Origin: Hymenopus coronatus
Taxonomy: Eukaryota; Arthropoda; Insecta; Mantodea; Hymenopodidae
Direction: 5' to 3'
Assembly (NCBI GenBank): GCA_030762935.1
Contig: CM060900.1
Coordinates: 288,899,784-288,963,783 of the forward strand
DNA length: 64,000 bases
Shown: piece by piece, positions 32,401 to 45,224 of the stretch
How positions within the stretch are numbered: the first letter of the stretch is position 1
Layout: each line of letters begins with the position of its first letter
Notes under the pieces: model-generated
What the model was told of the DNA's origin: nothing
Database searches by the model: none
The model's input: only the letters and a program-made list of their open reading frames with translations
Program-made: the position numbers and the translations under genes

Positions 32401-32799
32401 CATGACCATTTTGAAACACCTCCACTTGTGGTGTACTGTCCAAAAATGTAGAGTTACAAAGTACTTTTCCCACAATTAATACACTTTTCCAAGATGTTGC
32501 AAAATTTAAATTTTGACAAATTTTGACATACTATAAACAAATGAACATATCTCAAAATTCATTCACACAGAAGAGAGATCTCCACAGGCCACTACCACAA
32601 GTTCATCAGTGAATCTCCATTGAAAATGGTGGCTATTGCCACTGAAACATGTCCGAAGTAAGTTACTTTATTTCAAGAGTGAAGTTTTGAGTGTAATCTA
32701 TGTTTTTACTTTTTACTGATTAGTTACTTATCTGCACATTCACATTAATGTTTTAATATTAATTTAACTTTATATGGCCTGATACCTTTCCCTGTTAAA

Positions 32800-34640
32800 T
32801 ATACACTGTGTCCCAGAATTCAACCGCACAAATTGGCAGGATGTATAGGGGTCCAAGATAACATTTTAAGATAGGGATCCTATATACTATGGGTTCTAAA
32901 TTCTTTGCTACAGCATAAAATGTACTAAGTGTTAGCAAGCCACTGATCAAACCATAGTGGACCATGATGGGATTTTGGAGCATAGACATAGTGGCATTAA
33001 TTAACGCATGGTAAACATGTGAGCATCAAATTAAGATGTTGAGGGAGTTGAAGGTTCAAACCTCCATACATACCTTTGTTTTTACGTTGTCTCCTTTGTA
33101 TTATATAATGAACCATTCCTATTTTGCTGTGTTACAAAATATGGTTTATTCACACTGACAAAGTAAATGTAATGCATGATTAGCATATAGGTGCAACAGA
33201 GAACATTTCAATAACAATTGCATTTAACACCTGAAGGGATACACTTCTCTATACCCTCAAAAGAGATTCTAAAATACAACATATCATACACTGATGTGTT
33301 ATTACAAATGAATTACAATTGTAGGCATGGTTCACAATTTACGAAACAATATTATCACTTTGTCAAATGAGCTTCAAATTAAATAAAAATAAACAACTAG
33401 CCTTGCAGTAAAACGTGCCTACATACATCTAATTAAGAACTATGTTCTAGTCACTAAAGTGCATTCAACCATTTCATCTCTACATGAAAGGTAAATAGAA
33501 AGAGACTTTGTGACAAAATGCAACATCCCTGTAGAGGTTGCATCTTCAAAGAAATGAACCTCGCAATGTCAAAAATTCCAGGAGTGTTGTAAACACCACC
33601 ACAAGCAGCTAAAGTTTGTGTCAGTAATTGTTCATTCCCCAAAAAGACTCAGAAGTTCAGATTAGATTAGTTCAGGATGTTAGCATAATCTCTGTTTTGC
33701 ACCTCGAAACAATTTCTTTCCTTACACGTAATGCGTATACTTTTACAATAGGAACTTAATGTTTAGCAATTCATGGTTCTCACAGTAGTCACATATAGGT
33801 ATTAGACAAGATCTTCAGAAGCACATTCTTGCAGGATCACAGTAGTTCAAGTGCTTAAAATGGCATATCTACACAAAGATAAAATCAAAGTACCACTTTT
33901 TGAATCTAAGCAATAACCAGATTTTTCTTTATTCCACCATGAAAACTAGATCAGTTAATATGCTTTAAAGCACACATTATATAAGTGTTTTAGAAAAACC
34001 CAATTGTTTTATTGCATTAATCTATGCAGGTTCTTTGACATATTACTGCACTTAATATTAAATGCTACGTAAACATCATTCACAGTCTTTTGAAAGCAAT
34101 TTATACCGGAGGGTTTATCATCTTGGCTTCAGAAATGTTAACTAAGCATATTAGAGCTGCTCAAATTGTGTAGCTCTTTGAGAAAAAAAGACAAGGAAAA
34201 TTAAAAAAACTAAAAAATGGAAACTTCAGGGAACAGTGCAATCTTTATATCATGGGGTTCGATGACAAGTGCTATACCAACTGACCCACCAGTATGTTAG
34301 AGTAAAGCATTCTCGCTAATTACATATGATCCCAAATCAACCAAATTGTTATCAGTGGCTTGCACACCCTCAAAGAACAGGCATTTTTGCCAAATTGTAT
34401 GGATTGTGCTCCAATACTACATTCCTTCGACTACTAGCATATAAATGAGGCATTCTGAATGAAAATAGGACTCACATGTCCACTTCCTTCAAACTATGGC
34501 CATTGTGCGATCCAGAAAACATGCCATAACTTTTAACATTTGACAAAAGGGACAATAGGTTCCATATTTCAAACTGTGTATCTAGAGTCCCTCTGAAATC
34601 CTGCCAATATGTGTGGTTGAATTCTCGGACAGCCTGTATA
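32800..34640. mobile_element. Non-autonomous DNA element with about 43-bp inverted ends
   Basis: The left end TATACACTGTGTCCCAGAAT, continuing to TTGGCAGGAT (32,800-32,842), matches the inverse of the right end (34,598-34,640; TATACAGGCTGTCCGAGAAT when inverted) at about 37 of 43 positions. The interior, 1.75 kb, has no transposase I can read. A TA target duplication is possible but cannot be told apart from the end sequence. Ends of the CA..TGTCC type occur in several DNA transposon groups, so the superfamily is left open. Confidence 0.6.
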
Positions 34641-37010
34641 AATTGCAACTACCTTCACTGATATATAATTACTATGCTTTGAAAATTTTAAGTATCAAAA
34701 AAAGTTGTATATTTAAAATTCTGTACTTTCCTAAGTTTTTATTGTAGCCTTTATGTTCAAAAGTGATTATTAAATCATGCTTCCTCTTTAATGCAAAATG
34801 ATGGATGATTTTGGTTGCATATGAGGTAGCTTATATTAATTTTTGGGGCAGTGGATACTAATGACATTGTGCCTGGAGTTTGTTTTGGCACAACTTGCAG
34901 ACAATCTTAACATTTCAAAACTACACCACTGTTAGCACTTTTGAATTAGCAAATGTTGAGAATGGATCCAGTTTTTTTTTTTTTTTTATGTCTTGCGTGT
35001 TAAAAATGGTAATGGAGAGAATCCCTTAGTTTCAGAAACTAACAGAAGCTCCCTGATAATATCTGTTGGTTTTCCTTAAATTCACTATGCAGTTCAGTTA
35101 TGGAACATGTGTTTAAAACATTTACGAAGAGAAAACAGTAAAGAAAAGCAAAACATAAATATTTTAATTAAAATGTTAGTAAAATATGAAAATATTTTCA
35201 TGCTAACTGTATTCTACACTTTTGAATAAACAAAATTCCTCCTTCCTGCAGCTAATCTGTGTATATGATTAAAAAGAATAAGACTACAGCCTCTGTAAAA
35301 TGTTCACCTTAAGCATGAATGCCATGGAAATTCCCTTTCTGCAATGGCATGGAAAGGAAGGAAAAGAAAGAAATGGAACGGAAAGGAAAGTATAAAGATG
35401 AAAAAAGAAGAAATAAAACTACAACACTTTGCATCCACAGTCTATTATATGGCAATGAATCTGCAAATATCTTTAGGCATTCATTGCAATTAAGAGTAAA
35501 AGCAGACATGACAATTGACACAAAACAGCTCTTATTCTTAATTGGTTTCAACAACACTGTCATTAACTTTCATTATTGAAGAGATTATTTTTAATATTTT
35601 CAGACATTTCTTAGCATATGTTAAGAGCTTTCTTTGAATTAAAATTCTGCTATATGCTATGAGAAAAATTGCATAAATGTGCAGATTTCTTTACCACTGG
35701 ATATACAATTGTAATTTCACATCACCAGTGTTTCTAAATATATTTACCATGCATCTCTTCACTATACTGAACCTACGTAAATATTTGAATTATACTTTAT
35801 ACCAAAGAATGATTAATGATAGTATCCACTGCCATAACTGCTTCTTGGGAGTAAAATGTAAACAGAACGGCCCAGTTTAAGGTTAAAAAGGAGACATGCA
35901 GCATTAAGTTTCACCATGACAAATACTGTCAGCCATTTTTCATTTCTTATTCTAATTACATCCAACCAAGGATTTATGAGTTTTAACCTATGTTTAGGGC
36001 ATCAAAGTTTCCATCCCTTTTGTTTTGGAGGTAGTGACTGACTTAATGGCCAAGTTCTAGAGCAGATTTTAATAAATTTATTCACCAGTGAGATATTGCA
36101 CCCACAGCCATACAGCATATTGTTATAATTAGTATTTTACCACTCTTTCAGTATCTAGTAACTTGCAAATGGTGCCTTTCCTAATAAACAGCTCATGCTT
36201 GTTGCATAAAAATACTGTAATATTCTTTTTCTGCATACTGAGTTTACCTATTCTAGAACTTATATGAAAAAGCTCAAAAGATTAAAATGAATATTGATAG
36301 TAATTTCAGGGGACCACACCTCCTATCTACACAATGTTAAATATGCTAAGTTTTGGTATACTCACCTCCTAAACTACACAACCTAAAGAGATGAAATTGG
36401 TTATGATATTCTGTATATTTTTCATTGCGTATTAAATAAAAGCAAATTGCTATTATTCACTTAAGTTATTTTCATTTTTTTTCTAAATGCCAAAAAAGGG
36501 TCATACAAATTTTGAAGCTAATATTATTAAGCCTAAATTTTCCTTTAATCAAGCATTTCTTATATTTAATACAAATTAGCAATAAAACAATTTAGTTTCT
36601 AATTTGAACCATTTTCACATTCGGCATACTTGAAGTTCTAAAGATGTCGAACAGAGCAAAATAATGTTAAAGCTTGAACACAAAATAACTTTACTTTTTG
36701 CACTTTAGAACATTCCATCTCCATAATCAGGGTCATTACGGTCTTCCTTCTTCCTTTTTTCATTTCTTCTCTTATTCCTTGCCTCCTTGGTTATTTGCTC
36801 AGCCTGCCTATGAGCATGTTTGAGCCTTAACATGCACCCATGACCTCTATTTGTTAAACAGTGTTGACACCCAGAAAAACTCCCATATGCTGCAGGACCT
36901 TGGCTCTTCCAATATTCCCCATATTAAAGGAGAGAACAGCTTCCAGAACACCTAGTTTTAATGCTCTCATCCCCTTGAATACATTCTTTGATATGCTGGT
37001 CCAGATTATA
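34641..37010. other. AT-rich stretch without a recognised gene
   Basis: No domain seen on either strand. T runs lie near 34,970-34,988 and a GAAAG-rich tract at 35,350-35,410. Confidence 0.3.
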
Positions 37011-37019
37011 TTGCTGAAT

Positions 37020-37215
37020 AACTCATTAGTGAACTAGTGGAGGATGGATGTTTTTGAGAGTGAAAAACCTTAGCATAGCTTCCTTTAGAAGGGAGGTTAA
37101 GCTGGTGGCCACATGTAGATTTACAGCATGTAAAAGAATCTCAAGCTTGATAAGGAGGCCTATGAACAAAATTAAGCAGTTTTTCATGCCCAGAATGGAA
37201 TGAAGTGTGACTCTG
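37020..37215 (+). repeat. Dispersed repeat, copy 1 of 4
   Basis: It shares with 42,690, 50,975 and 59,080 the string of modules CTTAG.ATGGCTTCC..AAGG, GATTTACAGCA.GTAAAAGAA, CTCAAGC.TGATAA.GAGG and CATGCCCA..ATGGAATG. Probably a SINE or SINE-like element; no clean tRNA box was found. Confidence 0.55.
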
Positions 37216-37219
37216 AGAA

Positions 37220-37572
37220 CCAAGCACATTCATTATTAATGTAATGTTATCATGGTTGTAGCAGTGCCTCATGTGGGATGAACATGAATTATTCTGCAAA
37301 TGGATGCTGCTATGGATGTGCCAATAGCTTTCAAGGCTGCATTTGTCCTGTACAACCATTATTTCATTTCTTTCCCCCAGCTTTTGGTTTGTATAATTGT
37401 ATTCTAACCTCTCATCCATTGGTAGTATCTTACAAGAATTACATGAATGAATGGAATTTATGGCATCATGGAAGTGGCTGTGTCCATCCCACTTGTAGTT
37501 AAGTTTTAATTCATTTTAATGTATTAACTCTAACACCAAGATAAAACAAAATAATCTATTCCAAATTGTAAA
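37220..37572. other. Stretch without a recognised gene
   Basis: I see no feature; short open frames on both strands carry no recognisable domain. Confidence 0.25.
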
Positions 37573-37584
37573 CATATTTATACA

Positions 37585-38599
37585 GTAACTCTAAAATTTT
37601 CTCGGGCTTTTAGCCATGTAAATACATAGATTGACTCAGCATTCCAAATGTGTGCATCATCTTCATCTTCAGGGTAAAGACCACATTTGCATATTTTTAG
37701 TGCCAGAATGAAGCTAGGCATCTAATTGGTTAGCATGATATTTTTGGCCCTGAAGCAACTGATATTTAATATGACTGAGGCATGGGCATGGATCTTGTAG
37801 AAAACTATATATGGTGATTATCACAATTTAGACCTACAACTAAGTACAGCATGAGCACCAATGATAAAGAATCTTAACACCTAATTCCCAACCTGCCATC
37901 TCCCAAGACTTTAGAAATCTTCACAGCATTCTTATACAACAGATTGTGCTTAAAGATGTGTGTGCTATAAAATGTTTTCTATCAGGTCTGTGCTCAAGGT
38001 AAAACATTAGGCTGCCGTGTACAGTTTTCTTCAAGGTCTATGTCCATGCCTCAGTCACATTAAATATCAGTTGCTCCACAGCCAAAAAATGTCTCGCAAA
38101 TCAATCAGGTGCTAGCTTCATTCTGACACTATAAATATGCAAATCTGGACTTTCAAGTCATCAGTTTACCCTGAAGACGAAGATGATGCACATTGTATAA
38201 TTATTACAAAATAAAATGCAGGTAAAAGTAGAGCTAAAAGAGTATAAAACCAAAGTAAAAGAACTGTCCAGCCCTGTAACCAGAGCTGGAGATAAAACTC
38301 CATCTAAAACCAACACATTAAAACTAAAAGAACTAGCTAAGAGTTAAAAAAAATCTGCTACCACACTAAAACCTCAAGGTAAAAGAAACTATTACTAAAA
38401 ATTTAAAAACCCTGTCCACTGCTCTTGGGTTATCTGCCAGGACCTCAGCAAGAGAGGTCGGCATGCCCATAGATGACCGAATGTGTGCTAGGTGACCACA
38501 CACCAGCAACACATGACGAGTCAATCCATGTATTTGCCTGGCTAGGAGCCCGAGAAAATTTAGTTAATACATCATCAGGAAAGCTACAGCTCTTAATTT
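37585..38599. mobile_element. Inverted-arm element (Penelope-derived?), older copy with 11-bp target duplication
   Basis: Flanked by ATATTTATACA at 37,574-37,584 and 38,600-38,610. The left arm (about 37,590-37,830) returns in inverted form at about 37,985-38,200 and 38,515-38,580. Shared ends are AAAATTTTCTCGGGCTTnTAGCC, and shared inner parts include the CCTGAAGA(T/C)GAAGATGATGCAC region. The right arm is interrupted at about 38,200-38,515 by unrelated sequence. It is related to 53,698-54,207 but more diverged. Confidence 0.7.
38200..38515. other. Insertion in the right arm of the inverted-arm element
   Basis: About 315 bp without counterpart in the left arm. It has AAAACTAAAAGA-like repeats, then a GC-richer end (about 38,410-38,515). 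Possibly a SINE; no clear A/B boxes. Confidence 0.35.
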
Positions 38600-38610
38600 A
38601 TATTTATACA

Positions 38611-39880
38611 TTCTTTCACAATAGTAAGGCACCCGATATTCACCTTCTCAGAGTTGAAGAAAATTCAGAAAAAACTTATCCAGGTATCCAGCATCTACTG
38701 GATGAAACCTGGGTCTTTACTAACATAAATAAAAAGAAATACTTATAAATACAATTGTCTTTATCTTATGCAAATTAAAGGAGAAAATAAATCACAATAT
38801 GATAAACAGAAACAAAACATAACACCATTTCCCTTACGTAACTTAAGAAAACTTAACTAAAGCACAGATGCACTTTAAACTAAGATGTTGTCATCATTAC
38901 CCATTTTATAAGGTGTTATGAAAACTTCTGAAATTGAGGAAAAGCACAAAGAAATGCAGATATGCAGTGGCCAGCATCATAATCAAGTGTTCCTTGAATT
39001 ATTCTACCAGATTGAAAATAGCTTTCAGTCATAAAAATACAATGCTCAGTCACATACTCCATTCCACAGCAATTAAATTGACAGTTTGCATGCACATGGC
39101 CCCTTCATATGTCAAATCTGACAAACATGGCATGTTAAGTTCTTTAAGGTCTGCTAGGCTAATGTTTCTGATAGGCATTAGTTTTGTCTTGGCCAGTAGA
39201 TCAATTCTTAGAAGGGCCTGCTGACTAGCACTTACCTCATTATTTCAAATTCCTTCAGGGTAAATTTGGAATAAATTTGAATACTCTGTATACCAGTGCC
39301 CGTGCATACATAACATCAATTTATTGCATATCTAATAAGAATCTTTCATAAATCACATGTTCTACCCTGAAGTTATGTTACTGTTTTTACTAAAACCTTT
39401 TGTTTTATTTCCCCCCCCCAAAAACTATCGATCATATAGCTTTGAAATTTAGTACAGAGACTTTCAGTACTATGCTCTTTAATGTGAATTATAATGAATT
39501 TAATAGCTTAATTACAACTTTCACAAAATATTATAATTCATCAATAAGAATATGCTTGAAGAAAAAATGCATATTATTTTTATTAAGGATATTCATTAAT
39601 GTCCATATTAAAGATACAGAGATGATTATAATTCAAACTAAGCAGGGATTGTGTTTACATGCCCTTGCAAAGTTTTACTGTAACTGCCACACTACTTCCA
39701 GAGACATAAAGCAAAGAAAGCTTAGTTTGGAGAATGAACAATTTAAAAGGGACAGGCATTTAAATAGCCAATCAAGGTGTAAATCATACTGCACACCTAT
39801 ATACAGCTAGAACAACACATTTTTCCTTTTTTTTTTAAAAAGAAAAAGAAATTAAAATTTTATGCATTTCTTGATTATGT
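38611..39880. other. AT-rich stretch, possible distal 3' UTR or flank of PCNP
   Basis: No gene recognised. A C8 run lies near 39,411. TTTATT (AATAAA on the minus strand) occurs near 39,578 and is a candidate poly(A) signal for the minus-strand PCNP gene. Confidence 0.3.
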
Positions 39881-39885
39881 ACTTC

Positions 39886-39961
39886 ATTGATTTCATCAAG
39901 GATTACTTTGAAAGAACTTAAGGGGTTAAGTTCTTTCAAAGTAATCCTTGATGAAATCAAT
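39886..39961. repeat. Perfect palindrome, 36-bp arms, 4-nt loop
   Basis: Arm 39,886-39,921 (ATTGATTTCATCAAGGATTA..) is the exact inverse of 39,926-39,961; the loop is GGGG. There is no mismatch. It lies about 255 bp beyond the PCNP stop codon on the minus strand and would fold as a perfect hairpin if transcribed. Confidence 0.9.
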
Positions 39962-40215
39962 CCTCTCCCAGCCCTTTAAAATAAATTGCTTTTCATATTT
40001 CAGTTTAAAATGGCTGTATATTTAACCACAAAGTTTGAATGCTAAAGCTGTTTTGTATTCAAACACAAGTAATCAACTAACCAAAAATTAAGCTTTTAAA
40101 ATCCAGCCTAATATGTGATACTGTTTTCTTTCTGGTTGACATCTCATATTTTACTGCTGTAGAAGTGTAGTGTGTATAACAATTCTGTTTAAGGGCACAA
40201 ATAACACTGGAATAC

Positions 40216-40342
40216 TCAGTCTTTCCTTGAACCTTCATTTTCCATTGCTTTCTTCATTGTTTTCTCAAATATTTTTTTGGCATCACAGAAACCTTGTTTA
40301 GTTTTCCCAAAAGAATTAGGGCCTGCTGAAGTTGGGGTTTCC
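40216..40342 (-). CDS. PCNP: PCNP last coding exon
   Basis: PEST-containing nuclear protein, C-terminal exon, read on the minus strand from 40,342 to the TGA at 40,218-40,216. The acceptor is TTTCTTTCCAG just upstream. The first base completes the Arg codon split by the previous exon, which ends in phase 2. The encoded segment begins ETPTSAGPNSFGKTKQGF, matching the conserved (D/E)TPTSAGPNSF.KGK.GF block of animal PCNP, and ends about 25 residues later in a Lys-rich tail (SRKD). Frame, splice phase and sequence order all fit the exon at 57,943-58,073, 17.6 kb away. PCNP is a nuclear protein reported as a ubiquitination substrate; its biochemical role is not well defined. Confidence 0.88.
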
Positions 40343-40399
40343 CTGGAAAGAAAGAATATGAGTTAAGTGCTGTGTACCATTTCAAATGATATGCTCCAT

Positions 40400-42455
40400 T
40401 ATCCATAGAAGTAGGTATGTCCACTTCCCTTCTGGATAATTTAATATAATTGCTTAGAAATATTGGTGGCTTCTCAGCACCCTAGCTAATCTATTTCCTC
40501 CATTATTACACAGAAGAATCATTTCAGCACTCTAATCCACATTACGCATTTAGTTCCCTTGGCTATGACTTCCAGGCCTGAATAGAATGTAAACAGAATG
40601 TGCTGCAAGGAGGCTGGCTCCTAAATATTTGATTTCTATTAAAATGCTTAGCACCAGCTTTGAAAACTTATAATTTTGAAGACTCATGCTGGACCACACA
40701 CAATTTTCAGTTTAATGATCTGAGAGCAATACAAAATGCATTACTGCAAACTTTATTTTGAGACAAATATTTTTACTTTACTTTTTGACCTAAAAAGTGA
40801 ATTGTTGCATTCAGATTAATGCACAGCTTGATAAATACTGCAGTAATTTAAATATGCAGTTACGGTATTTTCTCAAAACCAAAACAAATGCTCTATAAAC
40901 ATAAATGTGATGGATACACACATACAGGCATAGCAGAAAAAAATGTGTTACTTTGTGTAAAATAATGAAGTGCTACTTCAATGGTATCCTGTGCAAACCA
41001 GTCATTTTTATCTGCATGTTAGATAGCATGAGGTGGGGTAAGGAGTGGTCTTGCATAGTGAGTTTCATTAATGCTCATCTGATTGCTACTAAATGTCAGT
41101 ACAACTTGGTTGTATATATTGTTGTTGTGTTTTGAATGTGACCTGTTATTCAGGTCAATCAATTTGGTATGTTGAAATATATGTTTAAAATCAAAGAATG
41201 AACAGACATTGAACTCAACCCCTCAAGATCAGTCTCACCTCACTCTCTGCTACTCAAGAATAAAGATGACAATGAAATAAAAATTTAGAGAAGAAAATGA
41301 ATACTTATTATATTCTATCAGCAATAAAAGATGATGCAAATAGCAATGCATTCCTATCACATTATCACAATAGGAATGGGCAAAAAATAACAATAACTAC
41401 TTTTAGTAGTAATGGGAGGATACTATTTCTCAATACTGATACAGATTTTTGATCACCAATATTGGATAATCACTTTAAAAAATTCTAAAGTATAGCTTGT
41501 CCATTGTATTACATTATTGGTTGCATGTTTGTGTATAAATGCACTTAACAAATTTTGGCAGATACCTTGCTCTATTTTACTTGATGTGGCTGATGTTGAA
41601 TGTACAAAACAGAATATAGATAAGAATGCTATTTTGCACAGCATTTTCGGATGTCACACCATTATGTTCCAGTAGCAATGGGAGAGTGGTACATTGTTTT
41701 TTTAATAAAAGTTCTGAAAACTTCATTTGGAGAAAAACCAAATAATAAAAATAATATATAAATAATATGTCCTTTGACCATCCATTTTCTGAACATTGCA
41801 TAGAGGTCCAGTTTTTCCAAAGCAAGGTTTATTCTCTGCCATGGAAATATGAACATGAGTGGAGCGTAGTTACCTGAAGTACTCATTGCATATATCTTGG
41901 TTTTGCTCTTACTTCACTCCCAACTGGTCACAGAACCTACCCTTTTCTATCCCTTTGGAGCTAAGATCTTCCCAGGTTCCTTTACTGTATCTATGCCAGT
42001 TCCATCTTGTCACCAGTTAGTTAAGGGTAATGATGGTCAGTTGATCAGCATTACTCCAACACACACATTTTACTTTAATAATGCGTCACCACCAAACATA
42101 TTGTTTAAAACTAATTCTTACATATGCTAAATTATTAAGAGAATCATGAGGTTTTTGGTAAACCCTATAAACATATGTTTTTAACTTAATGTAGAACATT
42201 TACTCTGCTTTGTTCTTCAAGCAAAATTACATAAAATATGCATTTAACATATGCATTTAACATATGCTCACAATGCTACTAAGGAAATGGCGATTATGGC
42301 TAGATATGTTTTGATGATGCATTTTCATAGGGCAACCTAAACCTGTAGACCACTGCTGCAACAGTAAACCAGATAACTATATGACCAGCATTACCCATTG
42401 ACCGGAGTTACCCGTGCTTCCCCTACGCATAGTTTGCAAGGGGTGTTTAAATGAA
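40400..42455. other. Intronic stretch without a recognised gene
   Basis: AT-rich. A small tandem duplication (CATTTAACATATG twice) lies near 42,240-42,268. No domains seen. Confidence 0.3.
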
Positions 42456-42689
42456 CTCGTTTAAACAGCAGTTCTACAAATGAACTGTCCTTTCAGAATT
42501 GTTTGCAATATGTTTTTTTTAGTGAACTAAAACTTCAGAGAATTGTTGTACAAAAGTGAACAATTCCATCCACCTTGACTTCTCAACAAACTGATGATCA
42601 GTAAACCCTGATGTATAATACTGCATCCACAAGTCATGTTAAACATCTAATTTAATTCAAGGCTTCTGATTCCCAAGGTCGTGAATTCA

Positions 42690-42870
42690 TACCCAAAAGA
42701 GGTCAATGGGGGTTTTTCAGACATAAAAATTCTTAGTATGGCTTCTTTCGGAAGGGATGTAATGCTGCTGGTTGGGTGTCACAGATTTATGGCACCAAAA
42801 GATCCTCAAGCCTGATAAAGAAGTCTCTGAGCAAAACTAAACAACTTTAATGCCCAATATAGAATGGGAT
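42690..42870 (+). repeat. Dispersed repeat, copy 2 of 4
   Basis: AAAATTCTTAGTATGGCTTC through CTCAAGCCTGATAAAGAAG to ATGCCCAATATAGAATGGG; it lies inside repeat A. Confidence 0.6.
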
Positions 42871-43787
42871 GCTCAAAACTGCAGTAGTTATGAGTGTCCA
42901 TAAATTAACTCAATTTCATTTAGCTTAATTCATGTTGCATAGTTCAGAAATTCCATTGAGTTATGCCCAAATTTGTCTCATTGCAGAATGTGCAATTTAT
43001 CACATACCCTAAACTGCAGAAACTGAGCTTGCCCAGATGTGATGGGAAGTGGCCTAACTTTGTTGCAGCATTCTTGACTTTTAATTCTTCTGTTTTCGGA
43101 AAGCACTGTGAAGTTTTTAACAATTACTTACACAAACTGAATCTTTAATTACTCTAGCTTAACCTCCTACACCAACACTTATTGGATTTGCAAGTTTAGG
43201 CTGATGATAGAGACACAGTGTCCAACATTTATCAAGTTTTGGTGTAAAAATGAAAATAGAGTAATCAACCCATTCAAGAACATCCAGTAATGAAGGTGAT
43301 GACTTAAAAAAAATAAATAACAAAAATATTTTGATATTTTGGAGCACAAACTTCCAACTATAGGAGGTAAACTCTCACATACCATTCCTTAGACTGAGCA
43401 GTGATTTGGACACAAGATAACTGCAGTGTTATCTGATCTTACAATGCTGCATGATAATGAGTGAATTAAAAACAAAAAACTAAAAACACATGTATCTCAT
43501 TCAAACGAAGCCTGTCAGCATCCAGCAATGCCTTCCAAATATTTCTTTAGTTGAACCCTTTTCCACAGTTTCTCTTGAATGCAGAACTTACAATTTGGCT
43601 GGATTTTATCCTGCAATCCTTGGTTTTATAGACTAACTACTCCTATCATGGCTTAGGCCCCATGGCCATAAACCCAGATGTTGAAATTTGCATTATTTTG
43701 TGAGGTTATCTGATGTTATCTGTTGGTAAAATATATTATTTAACAGTCAATAAATAACAATATCAAATAAACAATCAAGTCATATCA

Positions 43788-43832
43788 TCTTCATATCATT
43801 GATGGGGTTTCTTCATATCATTGATGGGGTTA
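43788..43832 (+). repeat. 22-bp tandem duplication
   Basis: CTTCATATCATTGATGGGGT occurs twice in direct succession. Confidence 0.8.
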
Positions 43833-44150
43833 AAGATTCAATGTGTGTATGTAAACGATAACATGAATTTAGACATCATTTAAATCATGATACTTTGGTA
43901 ACATTTTTTCCATTAACATTTTATTTTTTAGAACAAATAATTATTAAAACTTCACAAAAAATGTAGATATTACTCTCTTTGAGTAATTTTCTCTTCTGAA
44001 TTGTCCCTTAGAAGTTTTAAATCTTTGTCCATTTAAAATTCAGAAATATTAGAGTATTACCTAAATTACCAAACAGAAAAATTACGACACTAACTATAAG
44101 ATTTCTGTATATATTGCAATGATAAAAAATACAATGTCAGTCAAAAGTAC

Positions 44151-44665
44151 TGTGACTATGCCCTGCGACTGTAATCATCACACCTATATGTGAATGACTT
44201 GCTTCATAAACCATGGCTAATTGTTGCCCCCCATTGTTGTCCCTACATTAGTGGACACAAGCGCCATTGGCAAGTTCTCTTGACAATGAAGCTGTGATTG
44301 TTACACCTGTGCGAGTAGGCATGTATACTATTAGCAAATTCTTTTGACATCAAAGCTGCATATTGTTTCGCCTGAGTGAGTTTGTTACACTTGGAGTAGT
44401 TTACACACGACTGCTTCTGGAAGCTTCCTGCCACATGATCTTCAGGTATAAAAAAGGGGAAGAAAGCCTGCAGACAGTTCAGTTTTCAACTGGGAATGCA
44501 TAAAGAACAGTAGCCATTGCCACAGCAAACATCAAAAAGAAACCATATGGCAGAGTTGCTGGAGAAGCATCAAAATGAGACAGTTTTGAACAGATTCTTA
44601 TTTGTAATCTGTGGAAGAAATAAACAGTTGTTAGTTGGAGAAATAAATTAAGAGTTTTTCTTACA
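44151..44665 (+). repeat. 5' LTR of the Gypsy element
   Basis: Begins TGTGACT and ends TTACA. It contains TATAAAAA (about 44,446) followed by GCAGACAGTTCAGTTTTCAA, a likely promoter. It matches 49,672-50,115 and 50,116-50,597 with many differences, so the insertion is old. Confidence 0.75.
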
Positions 44666-44684
44666 CTGGTGTCAGAAGTGGAAT
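44666..44684 (+). other. Primer-binding-like site
   Basis: CTGGTGTCAGAAGTGGAA directly follows the LTR end. TGGTGTCAGAAGTGG is common at this place in Gypsy elements of the Mag type; I do not assign the tRNA. Confidence 0.55.
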
Positions 44685-44693
44685 TTAACATCA

Positions 44694-45170
44694 TGATGGA
44701 GGAGATGATGCAAACAATAGTAGCTGAAATTAAGAAGTTAGATATGAAAATGCAAATTGGAATGGACAGAATGAAAATGGAAATAAAATCAGGATGGAAA
44801 TAATGGAGAACTGAGATAAAAATTGTGAAGTGTGCAATGGAAAAGATCGAGGAGAAAATGGAATTTGGCATGGAAAATCTGAAAACGGAGATATCGAACA
44901 AAATTGATGAACAACTGGCCAGCATTAAGAAGGACATGGAAGAAGTTGGGGGAAAAGATGGAGGAGCTTGGTAGAACAGTAAAAGAACATGAGCAAGCCC
45001 GGAAGACATTGGGGAATGATTTAGTGCCCTGTAAGGATGAGCTGGTGGCGACAGAGAACTGAACACCACAGTGCAAAAGATGCTTGAAAGAAGGCTGAAA
45101 GGCGTGAAGGTCAAAGCGGCAGGATCCGAAATATCCGCACATGTCAAACCATCCAAGTTTGACAGAACAT
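44694..45170 (+). pseudogene. Gag relic of the Gypsy element
   Basis: Starts at ATG 44,694 with a charged, Met/Glu/Lys-rich coiled-coil (MMEEMMQTIVAEIKKLDM..). Stops and frame changes occur from about 44,800 on. Then a short Lys-rich segment leads to HVKPSKFDRTSPF, a Gag capsid-start motif, near 45,140. The rest of the capsid and the zinc knuckle are missing. Long antisense open frames over this region are shadows. Confidence 0.6.
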
Positions 45171-45224
45171 CCCCTTTCTAATTCTTCCCCAATAGTTTGC
45201 CACTGTTGCCACCCACTACCGATG

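Larger units (their letters stand above)
42458..44150 (+). repeat. Long direct repeat, copy A
   Basis: Matches 50,730-51,975 (copy B) in the same orientation over most of its length, from CTACAAATGAACTGTCCTTT to ACAATGT..AGTCAAAA. Divergence is moderate. Copy A has about 450-550 bp extra between about 43,290 and 43,850. It ends exactly where the Gypsy LTR begins. It includes the dispersed repeat copy at 42,690-42,870. Confidence 0.7.

Noticed and set aside
34235..34300. Minus-strand tRNA-like sequence (TCAGTTGGTATAGCACTTG)
   Set aside because: Only an A-box-like part with a shifted B-box; no cloverleaf could be drawn.
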